Assembly: GCA_947561395.2 (NCBI GenBank)
Contig: OX387194.1
Span: 32,622,036-32,686,035, forward strand
Direction: 5' to 3'
Origin: Buxus sempervirens
Lineage: Eukaryota; Streptophyta; Magnoliopsida; Buxales; Buxaceae
DNA length: 64,000 nucleotides
Shown here: positions 24,976-34,311 of the stretch, piece after piece
Layout: each line of letters opens with the position of its first letter
How positions within the stretch are numbered: the stretch's first letter is position 1
Notes under the pieces: model-generated
What the model was told of the DNA's origin: nothing
The model's database searches: none
Seen by the model: only the letters and a program-made list of their open reading frames with translations
Position numbers and translations under genes: made by a program

Positions 24976-25930
24976 ATGAATATTACTAGGAAATGATCTG
25001 AGGCCATTTTTCTATATTTCCCAAAATTTTCATCCCTAGTCAAGCCAATTTAAGCCTATTCGTCGTCTTTGATAAACCTAAATCGGACTTACAATCTTAT
25101 ACTGGGGCAAGGCCAATAGGCGCAGAAAGAAAAAAAAAAAGAGAAAAAATAGGGGCAAATGAAAGCCAAATACAAAAGAAGGGGAATGGGATTGAATTCA
25201 TCATGACTATAAGTCCGGTTGACCCATTTTCACACTTAGAAAATTTTGAGCCTTTAATACCTTTTCTTTCATAAACCGAGCTTAGCCTTTGTTTCGTCCT
25301 ATTCTTAAGCTCTCGGTGATTTTAGTATATTCATTCAACTTTCAGAGTAAGATTGGTGATGACGGAATGCAGAAGCCGGCCCTAGTGAAAACCGTAATTG
25401 GCGCTAAGGGCAATAGGGGCAAAAAGAAAAAGAAAAAAAAGAGAAATAAATAAATAAAAAAAGTAAAAAAATCAAAGGTTGAGTTGATCATGAGGTACAA
25501 GTTTGAAGTCAGCATGAGTACTGGAAACTGAGCAGATTAGCAGGGTCAGTAATTAGGGGATGATTCTAAAGGCCACGGGGTAGACAGATTTGGTCTCTCC
25601 CTATTGCTTGGATTACCCTTTTCATTATTCAACCTGATTTTAATTCCTTTGATTATATGTGATTAAGTGTTATGGATCAGTTTTCAAAAAAAAAAGAAGA
25701 GAAGAAAAAAAAAAGAGAAAAAAAAGAACCAAAAAAAAACTATACTTTGGCCAGTGATGAGAAATCAAATACTTTTTTATAAAACTTCTGTTTTTACAAG
25801 CATCTGAGAATTCTGAGGCCAATAATATAAAACCTAATTTTGAATTAAATCTATTGTCTTTCCACTAATGGAGTTGGCTTTTGTATAAAAGTATGAAAAA
25901 AGAAAAAGAAGGAAAAAATAATAAAAGAAT
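24976..25930. other. Non-coding gap between convergent pol and antisense gene 2
   Basis: Pol ends at 24975 and the minus-strand gene ends at 25931, so transcripts converge here. The stretch holds three purine-rich runs with poly-A interruptions (about 25120-25150, 25425-25470, 25685-25740), each following a GGGGCAA- or GGCCA-type phrase. No gene is visible. Confidence 0.6.
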
Positions 25931-27644
25931 CTAATCCCTACTCCCCAACTGCTCCTCAAGCTCCCTAATCCTAGTTGTCTGAGTTGCAATGATTCCAGAA
26001 GCTCCCTCTGCATTAGGATCACTCAAAAAGGAGATGATCTCATCTGAAAAAGAATACTTGATCTTCAACGCCCTAAGGGTAGCCAAGGAATCCTGATATT
26101 TCTTCCGCATCGCTCGGACTTCAAAGCAACGAACCTGCCTTTGTTCTTCAAGTTTCTTCTCCATGGCAATGCGGCAAGACCTCTGCTCTTCAAGTTGCCT
26201 CTCCAGATCAATATCCTTTATCCTGAGGTCTTGTGCTTCTCGTACCCAAATTTGTTGAAGCCGCTTGTGGGTTGCTCTTTCAGACTCCAGAATGTCCACA
26301 TAAGTAGGGGAAGAACTGCAGGAGGATCCTATGGTACTGGGGCATGACTCTGCACCTGCTCTTTGATCCAGAAGTGATAGTCCTTCACATGGGACTCAGA
26401 AAAAACTGGACCCCGCAGAAAGCGAACATATGACCACTCATTCATTAATTGAGCATTTAGCCCCATGGTGGCTGATGTAAGTGGTCCTACAAGGCTCTCA
26501 TAGCCAGTTGGGATCATAATTCCCTGGGTCGCTCCAAACTGCCGAAGAACCCTCAAAGGAAGATAAAGAACAGCAGATTTCAAGCCTGCCAGGACCAGAA
26601 AGTTCCTATCTCTGAAGCTGATCATTGTCTCTGGATTAGGCTGATAAGTGCCAGGCCATCTCACTTGATCATCCTGAAGAGTATCCAAGAAAGTGAACCA
26701 TCCCTGCTTGCCGCCTTGGATATTAGGACAACCCTTGTGGCTCATCAGAACATGAACTTTCAACCTTGGAAAGAAGCAGCGAGTTATCTCTTCAACTTGA
26801 CTCAGGTGGTCAAGCAACCAAAGCTGCAAAAAAAGGGAGAATTTCAATTTATTTTGAAAGAAAAAAAAGAGAAAAAAAAAGAAAGAAAGAAAGAAGAAAA
26901 GAAAAGAAAGAAAGAAAAAAAAAAGAAAAGAAAAATTTTTCTTACCTGTAGGATAGGGTTGCAGGCAAGAAAGCGTTTCTTCTTTCTGAAATAGCAGTCA
27001 GTTAAAGCCTGCTATATCTCTGCCAAGATCATAGGAACCAATCTCTTACGTTTCCTAACTTAGCAGATAACTGAGATGAGAGCCAAGTCAACCTGGTCAT
27101 CACCCCGTGGAAAGAGCAACTGGTTAACCACTATCAGAGTCAAAGCATTAAACCTAGAATCCTTGTCTCTACTCCTTAGAAGTTTTTCAGTCAAAAAGGT
27201 TTTGGACAAGGTCAATAATGTATCAGAATTTCCTAAGTCTTTCTTCCCTATACCCAAGAATGTAGAGGCCTCCTTTTTGTAGCTAGGCTTTAGGGGAGGG
27301 TTCACAACTTTTTCAGAAAATCTTAGGCCAAGGATGGTTTCAATTTCTTCTATGGTAGGAGTCATCTCTTTGTCATCAAAGCGGAAGAGATTCAGTTCAG
27401 GAACCCAGTGTCCAATCAAAGCTTCAATGATTTCCCACTTAAAGGGAATTTTAGGGATGTGTAGGATATTCCCTAAGTGGATAGAATCCCAGCAAATTTC
27501 CTCATCAAGGGTCATGGAGTTAACCCACCTATCATAGAAGGAACCCACAATATTGTACCTGGTGAGATTAGGAGGTTTTGATCTAACAGGTTGTCTTGCA
27601 GGAGGAGATTCATCGATAGAAGCGAAAGGGGCGAGGGAAGCCAT
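25931..27644 (-). pseudogene. W antisense gene 2: DUF7745/PMD-like protein with coiled-coil tail
   Basis: Exon 1 is 27644-26946 and exon 2 is 26823-25931, with a GTAAG donor and a T-rich GCAG acceptor (122-bp intron). The N-terminal part (FKWEIIEALIGHWVPELNLF; MTPTIEEIETILGLRF; LLFPRGDDQVDLALISVI) and the later RNFLVLAGLKSAVLYLPLRV resemble the plant DUF7745 family, related to plant-mobile-domain proteins. Residues of the 26299-25931 segment (EDIDLERQLEEQ-like heptads) form a coiled coil. Breaks are a TAA at 27060, a TAG about 20 codons later, and a one-base shift near 26330. Upstream lie a TATA box (27736-27743) and a four-unit palindrome array (27780-27884), so the gene has its own promoter. 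Cellular function is unknown. Family naming is from memory. Confidence 0.7.
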
Positions 27645-27735
27645 GGAAGCACCAAAGAAGCCAAGGAAAGCAGAAAACGGAAGGCTCAGGGAGTTTTTAA
27701 ACTATTAAAAGTGTCATAATGATGTCCCCCATGAG

Positions 27736-27743
27736 TTTATATA
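27736..27743 (-). promoter_or_regulatory. TATA box of W antisense gene 2
   Basis: The minus strand reads CTATATAAAC, 92 bp upstream of the ATG at 27644 and 36 bp downstream of the palindrome array. Confidence 0.6.
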
Positions 27744-27779
27744 GAAAATTTGAAAGGGCAGTAAAATCCGTAATTATAA

Positions 27780-27884
27780 TACGAGCATGGCATGCCCGTA
27801 TAAAGAATACGGACACACTGTGACTGTGAAAAATCCACGGGCATAGTGCGCCCGTATTAACATTACGGGCACGGCTTGCTCGTA
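27780..27884. promoter_or_regulatory. Palindrome array upstream of W antisense gene 2
   Basis: Four 7-7-7 units start at 27780, 27808, 27836 and 27864, a strict 28-bp period. Arms include TACGAGC/GCCCGTA, CACGGGC/GCCCGTA and TACGGGC/GCTCGTA. It is the same motif and layout as the W LTR array. Confidence 0.75.
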
Positions 27885-28103
27885 ACTTAATTACGTTCCT
27901 TTCGGAAAATGCCAAAAAGTGGGAAATTTTGATTTCAATGGTTTCCTAAGCTTCACCTATCCCTGCTTTAACAGATATCATGCAAGAAAAGCTAGAAATA
28001 AAAGAAAAAAGAGCACAAATGAATAAAAATGAATCAAATTTCTTATATATATATGAATGGATACATCAGTTTGTCAAAATACATGTATATAAATAATCCT
28101 AAT

Positions 28104-30931
28104 CTACTGTCTACGCAGGTCCACCCCTACGGCCACGGGACCACGTCCTCTGCCTCGACCACGGCCTGAAGATCTCCGGGGCTCAAAAACATATCACACT
28201 ATGTTACGGGCTGTACTACGGGTCATCCTGCTCAAAACAGACTGAATATCATGCCACATATATAAAGGCACAAGACCAGTAGTGGGATGATCAGGAGGAA
28301 CGTACCCCGAAGTATCCACATATCCCGTAGACTCGATATCAGAATCCGTATAAACAGACATAGAATCATCAGAAGCAGTCTCTACCTCAGGCTCCACAGG
28401 TTCAACCGAAGCCTCCTTCATCACCACAGCCTCCTCGGTAGGCTCCACCACAGCGGCATCCCTAGCTAGCTCCATATCCATATCTGTAGACGCATCAGGA
28501 GCGGTCTCAGGTGCTGGAGCAGACTCTGGCACATCCACCACAGCAGGAGCAACCTCAGTCTCTACCTCAGGCTCTGCTGCAGGTGCCTCTACCGATCTGG
28601 GAGAAGTCACGAACTCCACCGGTGCCACAGAAAATACCTCACCACGAAGATGCATAGGCACAGGTGGAGCAGATGAAGAAGGGCCGGCTGTGTCATCCTA
28701 AAAATAAGAAAGGAAATTTTAATCAGAACAGGATAAACAGAGATAAAAGCAGAAATGGAAAGAGGTGAAAGAATTAACCTGAGTATGAGATGGACCTGCC
28801 TGGTCCTTTGTACTAGAAGGTCCACCTGGCCCTATGCCCTGGCAAGCTGTCCCCAGAGATCAGAAATGGTACTGTAGAGGGCATCCCGCTTGGCGATAGC
28901 AGCATCTCGCTGGCGCTCTATATCAGCATACCGAGATCGGATTTTTGCCAACTGAGCCTCCTGAAATAGAAAAGAAGGTGTTAGAAAATGCCAAGTTCAA
29001 ATAAAGTATATGAATTGAAGATCAAAAAAGGAGAAGACATACCGTAGTGTCATATGCCCTAATCACTACCCCTCCAATCTCTGTGACTCCGCCACAGACA
29101 GGCATAGGTGGCATGAGGCACCCAACTGAAGATCGCCTGAACCAGGCATCATAGTCACCCTCCTCTAATAATGTCTCTGCCTCAGTCCAATCTACGAACT
29201 GGGCAGGATCAACAGGCATGGGAGGAAAAGAGGGGGTAGTATCTGGAGGGATGGCAGGAATCCGGGGCTCTCCAACATGTTGATAGAAGAAGCGCTCGCC
29301 GCAATACCAAATGCTCCCCAACTGACCAATGAAGAACTGATATCTCTGATGTCTCTAGTCAGGGGCAAAAGCATCATCTCTGGCCGCATGCAGGGCCAGC
29401 ACCTCATGAATGTCCTCCATCCTGGGGACGAACAGCTGAAAAAGCAGAAGGGATATTAGACAAGTGATCCAGAAGAAAAGAAAAAAAGAAGAGAAAAAGA
29501 AGAGGAATTAAAGCAGCTTACCTCAGATCGATACAGCCTGTCCAGGTGGACCCGGGCAGACCTAGGACGACTCTTTTCAGAGTCGTGCTCCACATGACAC
29601 CACCTACGAGCCATGGGATATGTCTCCTCTGGCATCGTAGAGGTAGGGCGGAAATAGGGGATATACACCCTAGCAAAGAACTGCAAAAAGAAGAAAAAGG
29701 GTCAAAAAAGAATAGAAAAGACAGAAAGAGAAGGAAAGAGAAAGAAAGAGCGGAGAAATAATTGTTTCACCTGCAGGAAGGGCCAGAGGAATCTACACCC
29801 AACCCCAGCTCCTCGAGAAGTAGAGAGGCCGCTCACTGATCAGCGCAGGCCGGCCAAAATAGTACCAAAAATGAGCGGGCCCCATGCATACCTCCTCGCT
29901 TGCTGCAAGTCTCCCAATAAACTCAAAAAGTGAGGACTAACTGAAGTCGTGTCCTCTGGGAAGAAGCAGGAGCCCATCATGTACAGAAAAAGGAATCGGA
30001 AGGCAAACGGAAAAACTGGGTCACCGGCGGCAAGCTGGCCAAACTGCCTCCCCCTGAAAGTCTCTCTCAACCAAGTCAGAGACAATATCGCTCTCCCTCT
30101 ATCCCATGCCTCAGGAGGCAGCACGATATAGCCAAGGTAAGCGGCGATTTCATCAGCATCTGGCATCACCATCTCAGGAATAACATCACCAATCATCCGA
30201 ATCCCGGTGATAAGCGTGAAGTCAGACGGCCTGATCCCAATCTCGATATTCGGAAAATGGAAGCTCAATGTCTCGGGGAAGAACCTCTCAAGCAGCGCCG
30301 CAATAAGGGCTCGATCCAGGCGCACATCCGGAATGGTGATGAATAGGCCAAAGCCATACAAGCCTAGCTCCCGATGGTAGGCTGAACTGCAAGCTCCAAT
30401 GAATCTGATAAAGCTAGCCCAGCTCCCACGATAATGAGACATGGGATAATCCAGAGGGATATCTGCTCTAATACACGCTGAGGAATGAGTCCTCAAGCCA
30501 TGCAAAAGATCAGTATCCCTGATCTGGACAACAACCGCCTCAGGGACCTCAACTCTGGTCTTGGCCTCATCTCTGCCACGGCCTCATCTGCGGCCTCCCC
30601 TACGGCCCTCATCATGGTCTCCATCTCTGCCTCCACCTCGGTGCCTGCTACGGTTCCTGTCTCTGCCCGAAGTCTCAACTGTCGGCTAAAGAAGCAATTG
30701 GAAAGAAGATAGGGTCAGGGTGAATTTTGTGAAGGAATGTGAAATTTCAGAAATGTTAGAATATACCTCCGGGGTCGCCTCTCGCGAATCCCCAGAAGGG
30801 AGATCTGGGACATCCGAATCAGAATCCTTCTCGGCCCTCGAAGAAGAGGCCACATCAGCATGATCCCTCCTAACCCTCGAAGAGGAAGGCTCATCTGCAG
30901 GATCCCTGGAAGCTGATCGAAGGCGGGCCAT
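28104..30931 (-). pseudogene. W antisense gene 1: plant mobile domain (PMD) protein, six exons
   Basis: Exons run 30931-30767, 30685-29771, 29680-29522, 29435-29043, 28960-28779 and 28697-28104, all with GT..AG borders and short introns (81-90 bp). The first exon is Ser/Arg/Asp-rich (MARLRSASRDPADEPSSSR). Exon 2 carries the PMD core (FGLFITIPDVRLDRALIAAL; SFHFPNIEIGIRPSDFTLIT; FLYMMGSCFFPEDT; RRYAWGPLIFG). Exon 5 looks coiled-coil. Exon 6 is acidic and ends in an RG-rich tail (GRGRGRGRGP). In-frame stops occur at 30584 (TGA), 29840 (TGA), 29355 (TAG) and 28194 (TGA), and a shift lies within exon 5. All four stops fit C-to-T changes. PMD proteins are plant-specific; host members (MAIN/MAIL1) act in silencing and genome stability. 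A role here is inference. Confidence 0.75.
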
Positions 30932-32167
30932 CTACGGTTCAAATCAGGGAGATGTTTAATTATTCTTGTTAAAATTTTTATTGCTTAATTTTCATTTTAA
31001 CCAAGTTTAATTGATTTTTCAGGGAAAAGAAAATGGAGAATGGAAGAAAGGGCTTCAGAAACTCCTGATCAAATCAAGAATCAACTGAAGGAGTTTATTT
31101 TTCTAGGAATATTTTATTTGTATATGCTTTAAAAATTATATAGAGAAACTATATAAGAAGTACATGCTTCTTATAGGATTTCTTTATATGAAAAAAAATG
31201 TGTTGGTGTTTTAATTTCCTAAAGATGTCTGACCAGGGATTTTACTTGGTTTCAAGATAGTCAAGGCATGAAGTTGGGAACAAGAGTCCAAGGATCAGTT
31301 CAGGGATCAGTCCATACCAGGCTATATAAGTGCAACTCAAGCTAAGGTTTTCAAAGCAAAAATCAGGCATTAGTTTACATGTGCCACAATCAGAACACTA
31401 AAATGAAAGCATAAATAGATGCAAGCAAAATGAGGATGAGCCAATGGCAACTGTAAATTGCTCCTTGATGATCAATGTCAAAAAGAAATCTAAAGCATAC
31501 AGCAAATAAAGCAGAAATTCAGTCTCAATCAGAAAAATTGCAAGCATCAGTTCAGTCAACAAGGAGCAAACTCAGAAATTTAGGAATTCGCTCAAAAGCC
31601 AAATCTGTTAGCCCAAGAGCAGAAAATCATTTGATCAAATATAAAAGTTGAGGATTTACTCATGAAGATCATACAAGCATTCAAGGTATCCATACAACAA
31701 TTTTCGGATGTAACATTGGCACAAAAATCAAATGATGAACCATGAAACAAATCAGAATCAAGGACAGAGAGTTAAAACAGGAGATTGAACAACTCATGGA
31801 CGAACTATACTTGTTTATCTGAATTGTGAAAGAAAAATGTGAGCTTGGTCTCACCCAAGAAAGAAGTTTGCTCACCCACAGAAGCCGTCCACGGTCAATG
31901 ACTGTTTCGAGTGGTCGCCCAAGGAATCAAGACGTCGCCGGAGATGTCGAATGGTTGCTTGCTAACAGTGGTCGCCGGAATAGAAAAGATGAAGTCGCCG
32001 GAGAACAATGATCGCCGGAGAACAGTGGTCGTCAGAGATTAGAAGGAGAAGAAGAAGGGGAAACCGTAAGAGAAGATACGGGCACAAGAAGTTAGGGCAG
32101 AAATGCGAGCAGAAGAGAATAAAGTCGCGGCCGCGGTTAAGAAGGAGGTCAAAATCCATAAAAACAG

Positions 32168-32257
32168 TACGGGCTACAGGCACCCGTGAAGGTAATACGG
32201 TCTACTTCGCCCGTATTCAAATTACGGGTAGCATCTGTCTGTAATGTAAATACGGGC
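32168..32257. promoter_or_regulatory. Palindrome array upstream of W antisense gene 1
   Basis: Units start at 32168, 32196, 32223 and 32251 (periods 28, 27, 28). Arms are TACGGGC/ACCCGTG, TACGGTC/GCCCGTA (6-bp spacer) and TACGGGT/GTCTGTA, plus a left arm only. It is more decayed than the other four W arrays and lies about 1.2 kb upstream of the gene 1 ATG. Confidence 0.65.
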
Positions 32258-32593
32258 GAACCAGAAAATTGCATATTTTATTATTTTCTCCACACTTTTC
32301 AGGAGATTAATGTTTATATTAGTTGTAAGTTGCAAGGATTGACACCTTACCCACTTTTGTTTAAAATTTTTGTCTCAAATCTCACTTCATAACCACGAGT
32401 GCTCAGTGAGAGGAGAGAAGAGGATTTGGCCCTTAAGCTGAGGGACTTTTAGCAAATCTTCCACAATCAATTCTTTTTTTCCCAAAATCATCCATTTAAT
32501 CCTTGCAAAATGCAATTAGTTAGACAAAGATCTCAAAAAGTGCAATTAGTGGGTCTTTTTGCTTTCTGCTTGTAATTGGTTCCAATTACCAGT

Positions 32594-32606
32594 AAAGAGG
32601 GGGCAG
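32594..32606 (+). other. Polypurine tract of W
   Basis: AAAGAGGGGGCAG lies one base before the 3' LTR start (TGTAGACACCC, 32608). This is the expected plus-strand priming site. Confidence 0.75.
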
Positions 32607-32607
32607 T

Positions 32608-34306
32608 TGTAGACACCCAAAATTGCACTACAAAATGAGAAAATAATGAAAATATATAATTGGGATTTAAAACAAGGCAAAAATGCATGAAAATCAATAA
32701 TTCAAGCCTTGACCGTAGTGTATCTACAGGCTAAGCGCACCCGAATTTTATATACGGGCACGCAGCGCCCGTAATACATATACGGGCACCTTTGGACCGT
32801 AAAACATTTACAGGCACATCAGACTCGTGCGAGTTCTGTTCTTCTCTCGATTTCTAAGCCTTATCTTTAGTCCAATATCCCTTTAAATGAGCGAATTATA
32901 TATTTTATTCGTGCGAAATATCTTTGTGGATAAAGGATGGGCATGATCTTGTGTTTAACTCAAACTGAAACTCTATCTTGCCAAACCTTGAACCAACCAT
33001 ACCCCTAGGTTTGCCTATAAATAGAGAGCCTTTCCTCAAGCAAAATGTCACGAAATTTTGAAGCCTAAGGAGCTCCAAAAGAAGAGAGGAACCCCTGCTA
33101 CCCTGCTTGCTCAATCTAGGTAAGTCCCTTTTCCCTTTTATTTTCTGTCTTCAATTCTAGATGTAATAGGATTTTCTCCTTTTTTATGGAATAAGGCCAT
33201 CTTTTGTACTTTTATTCCTAAACTTGCTTCTAAGTACCTCAAGAGTCTATCTAGCCGTAAAACGTGAAGAAAGAGCTAGGGGAAAAGAGAACAAGTGAAT
33301 TCCTAGAATAGAACCCCATATCTGTTTTTCTCTTTTTTCTAGAATAAAGCCTTTGATTGTGTTTGTGTACCCAAACCTATCTCTGAGTACCTCAAGAATC
33401 CTCTCTAGCCGTAAAACGTGAAGAGAGAGCTAGGGGAAAATAGAACAGGTGGATCCGTAGGGTAGACCCCCATGTGCTCTAATCTGTGAGATGTGGCTGC
33501 TTTGAATATTTTGATCATATTTTAATGGTTTTTATGATGAATCTGAATGAATCCATGATGTTCATGATGTTTATAGCATGAGATCCTCACTTTTTTCTAA
33601 ATTTTGGATTTTTCACATCTTTGCACCTATAGCACTGTTTTCGTGATTTTTGTGACATTAGGCTAAGATCTTAGATCTATCATGATCAGTATGATAGATC
33701 TAGATCCAGAAGCCTAAAAATAACTTCTACGGTTTAAATTCTCCCCTTTTGATGTTCTTCATCAACGTGGGTATTTTTGGTTTTTATTTCTTGATTTAAC
33801 GTTGAATTTGAGCTATATCTATGACCTGGACTGTTCAAGTTCAATTTTGAAATATTTTATAAAAATCATATTTTTCTAGATTTCTAGAATTTAACTTGAA
33901 ACCAGATTTTTGGATTTTTCATCTTAAATTGATTTTATCTCAATTTTATTTCTGGATCAATCAGGCTATTCGTATGAAGAAACCATATATTTTGTCTTTT
34001 TGTGATTTTTCATGATTTTTATAGCAAGCATTTTTCTTTTATTTTAACATGAACAATGCCTGGCAAACCACCTTGTGTGGATGAATAGGGGTGCCTAACA
34101 CCTTTCCCTGTTCATAACCTAATCCTCTTACCCATCTGTGATTGTTTTTTTTAGGAGGGTTATTTTTACCCTAAAATTACCTTTTTGAGCTTATTTGATA
34201 TTTTGGTGTCCATTCATACCCAAATTGAATGGTGGCTACTCTTTGTTTTATTTAATCCCGTGTGATGATTAGAAAGTCATTGAATTTGATTTTTCCATGT
34301 CTCACA
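32608..34306 (+). mobile_element. 3' LTR of element W
   Basis: It is 1699 bp, from TGTAGACACCC to TGTCTCACA, followed by the AAACC duplication. It repeats the 5' LTR with scattered substitutions and two deletions of tens of bases. The TATA box is at 33016-33023. The PBS-like motif near its end is mutated (TGGCTACTC). Confidence 0.9.
32725..32829. promoter_or_regulatory. Palindrome array, 3' LTR of W
   Basis: Units start at 32725, 32753, 32781 and 32809, matching the 5' LTR array. Two arms have changed to TACAGGC (G-to-A). The unit at 32753 is still a perfect TACGGGC-N7-GCCCGTA. Confidence 0.75.
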
Positions 34307-34311
34307 AAACC

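Larger units (their letters stand above)
30932..32607. other. Upstream region of antisense gene 1 and 3' end of the W internal domain
   Basis: No ORF stands out. On the minus strand TATATAG-type boxes lie near 31137-31158, some 200 bp from the gene 1 start. GTCGCCGGA-like repeats lie at 31930-32035. A palindrome array is at 32168-32257, and the polypurine tract precedes the 3' LTR. Confidence 0.6.
9908..34306 (+). mobile_element. Element W: full-length Tat/Ogre-like Ty3/gypsy retrotransposon
   Basis: It has two LTRs, a PBS and a PPT. The plus strand carries gag, protease, reverse transcriptase, two RNase H domains and integrase, and the minus strand carries two spliced accessory genes. The target duplication is AAACC (9903-9907 and 34307-34311). 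It is 24.4 kb long, or about 20.8 kb without nested element A. Very large size, a second RNase H before integrase, a TGGCGACTC-type PBS and antisense accessory genes are known features of the Tat/Ogre group. The LTRs are still very similar apart from two deletions in the 3' copy, so it is the youngest large layer except A. Stops and frameshifts in every gene make it non-autonomous now. Confidence 0.85.
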
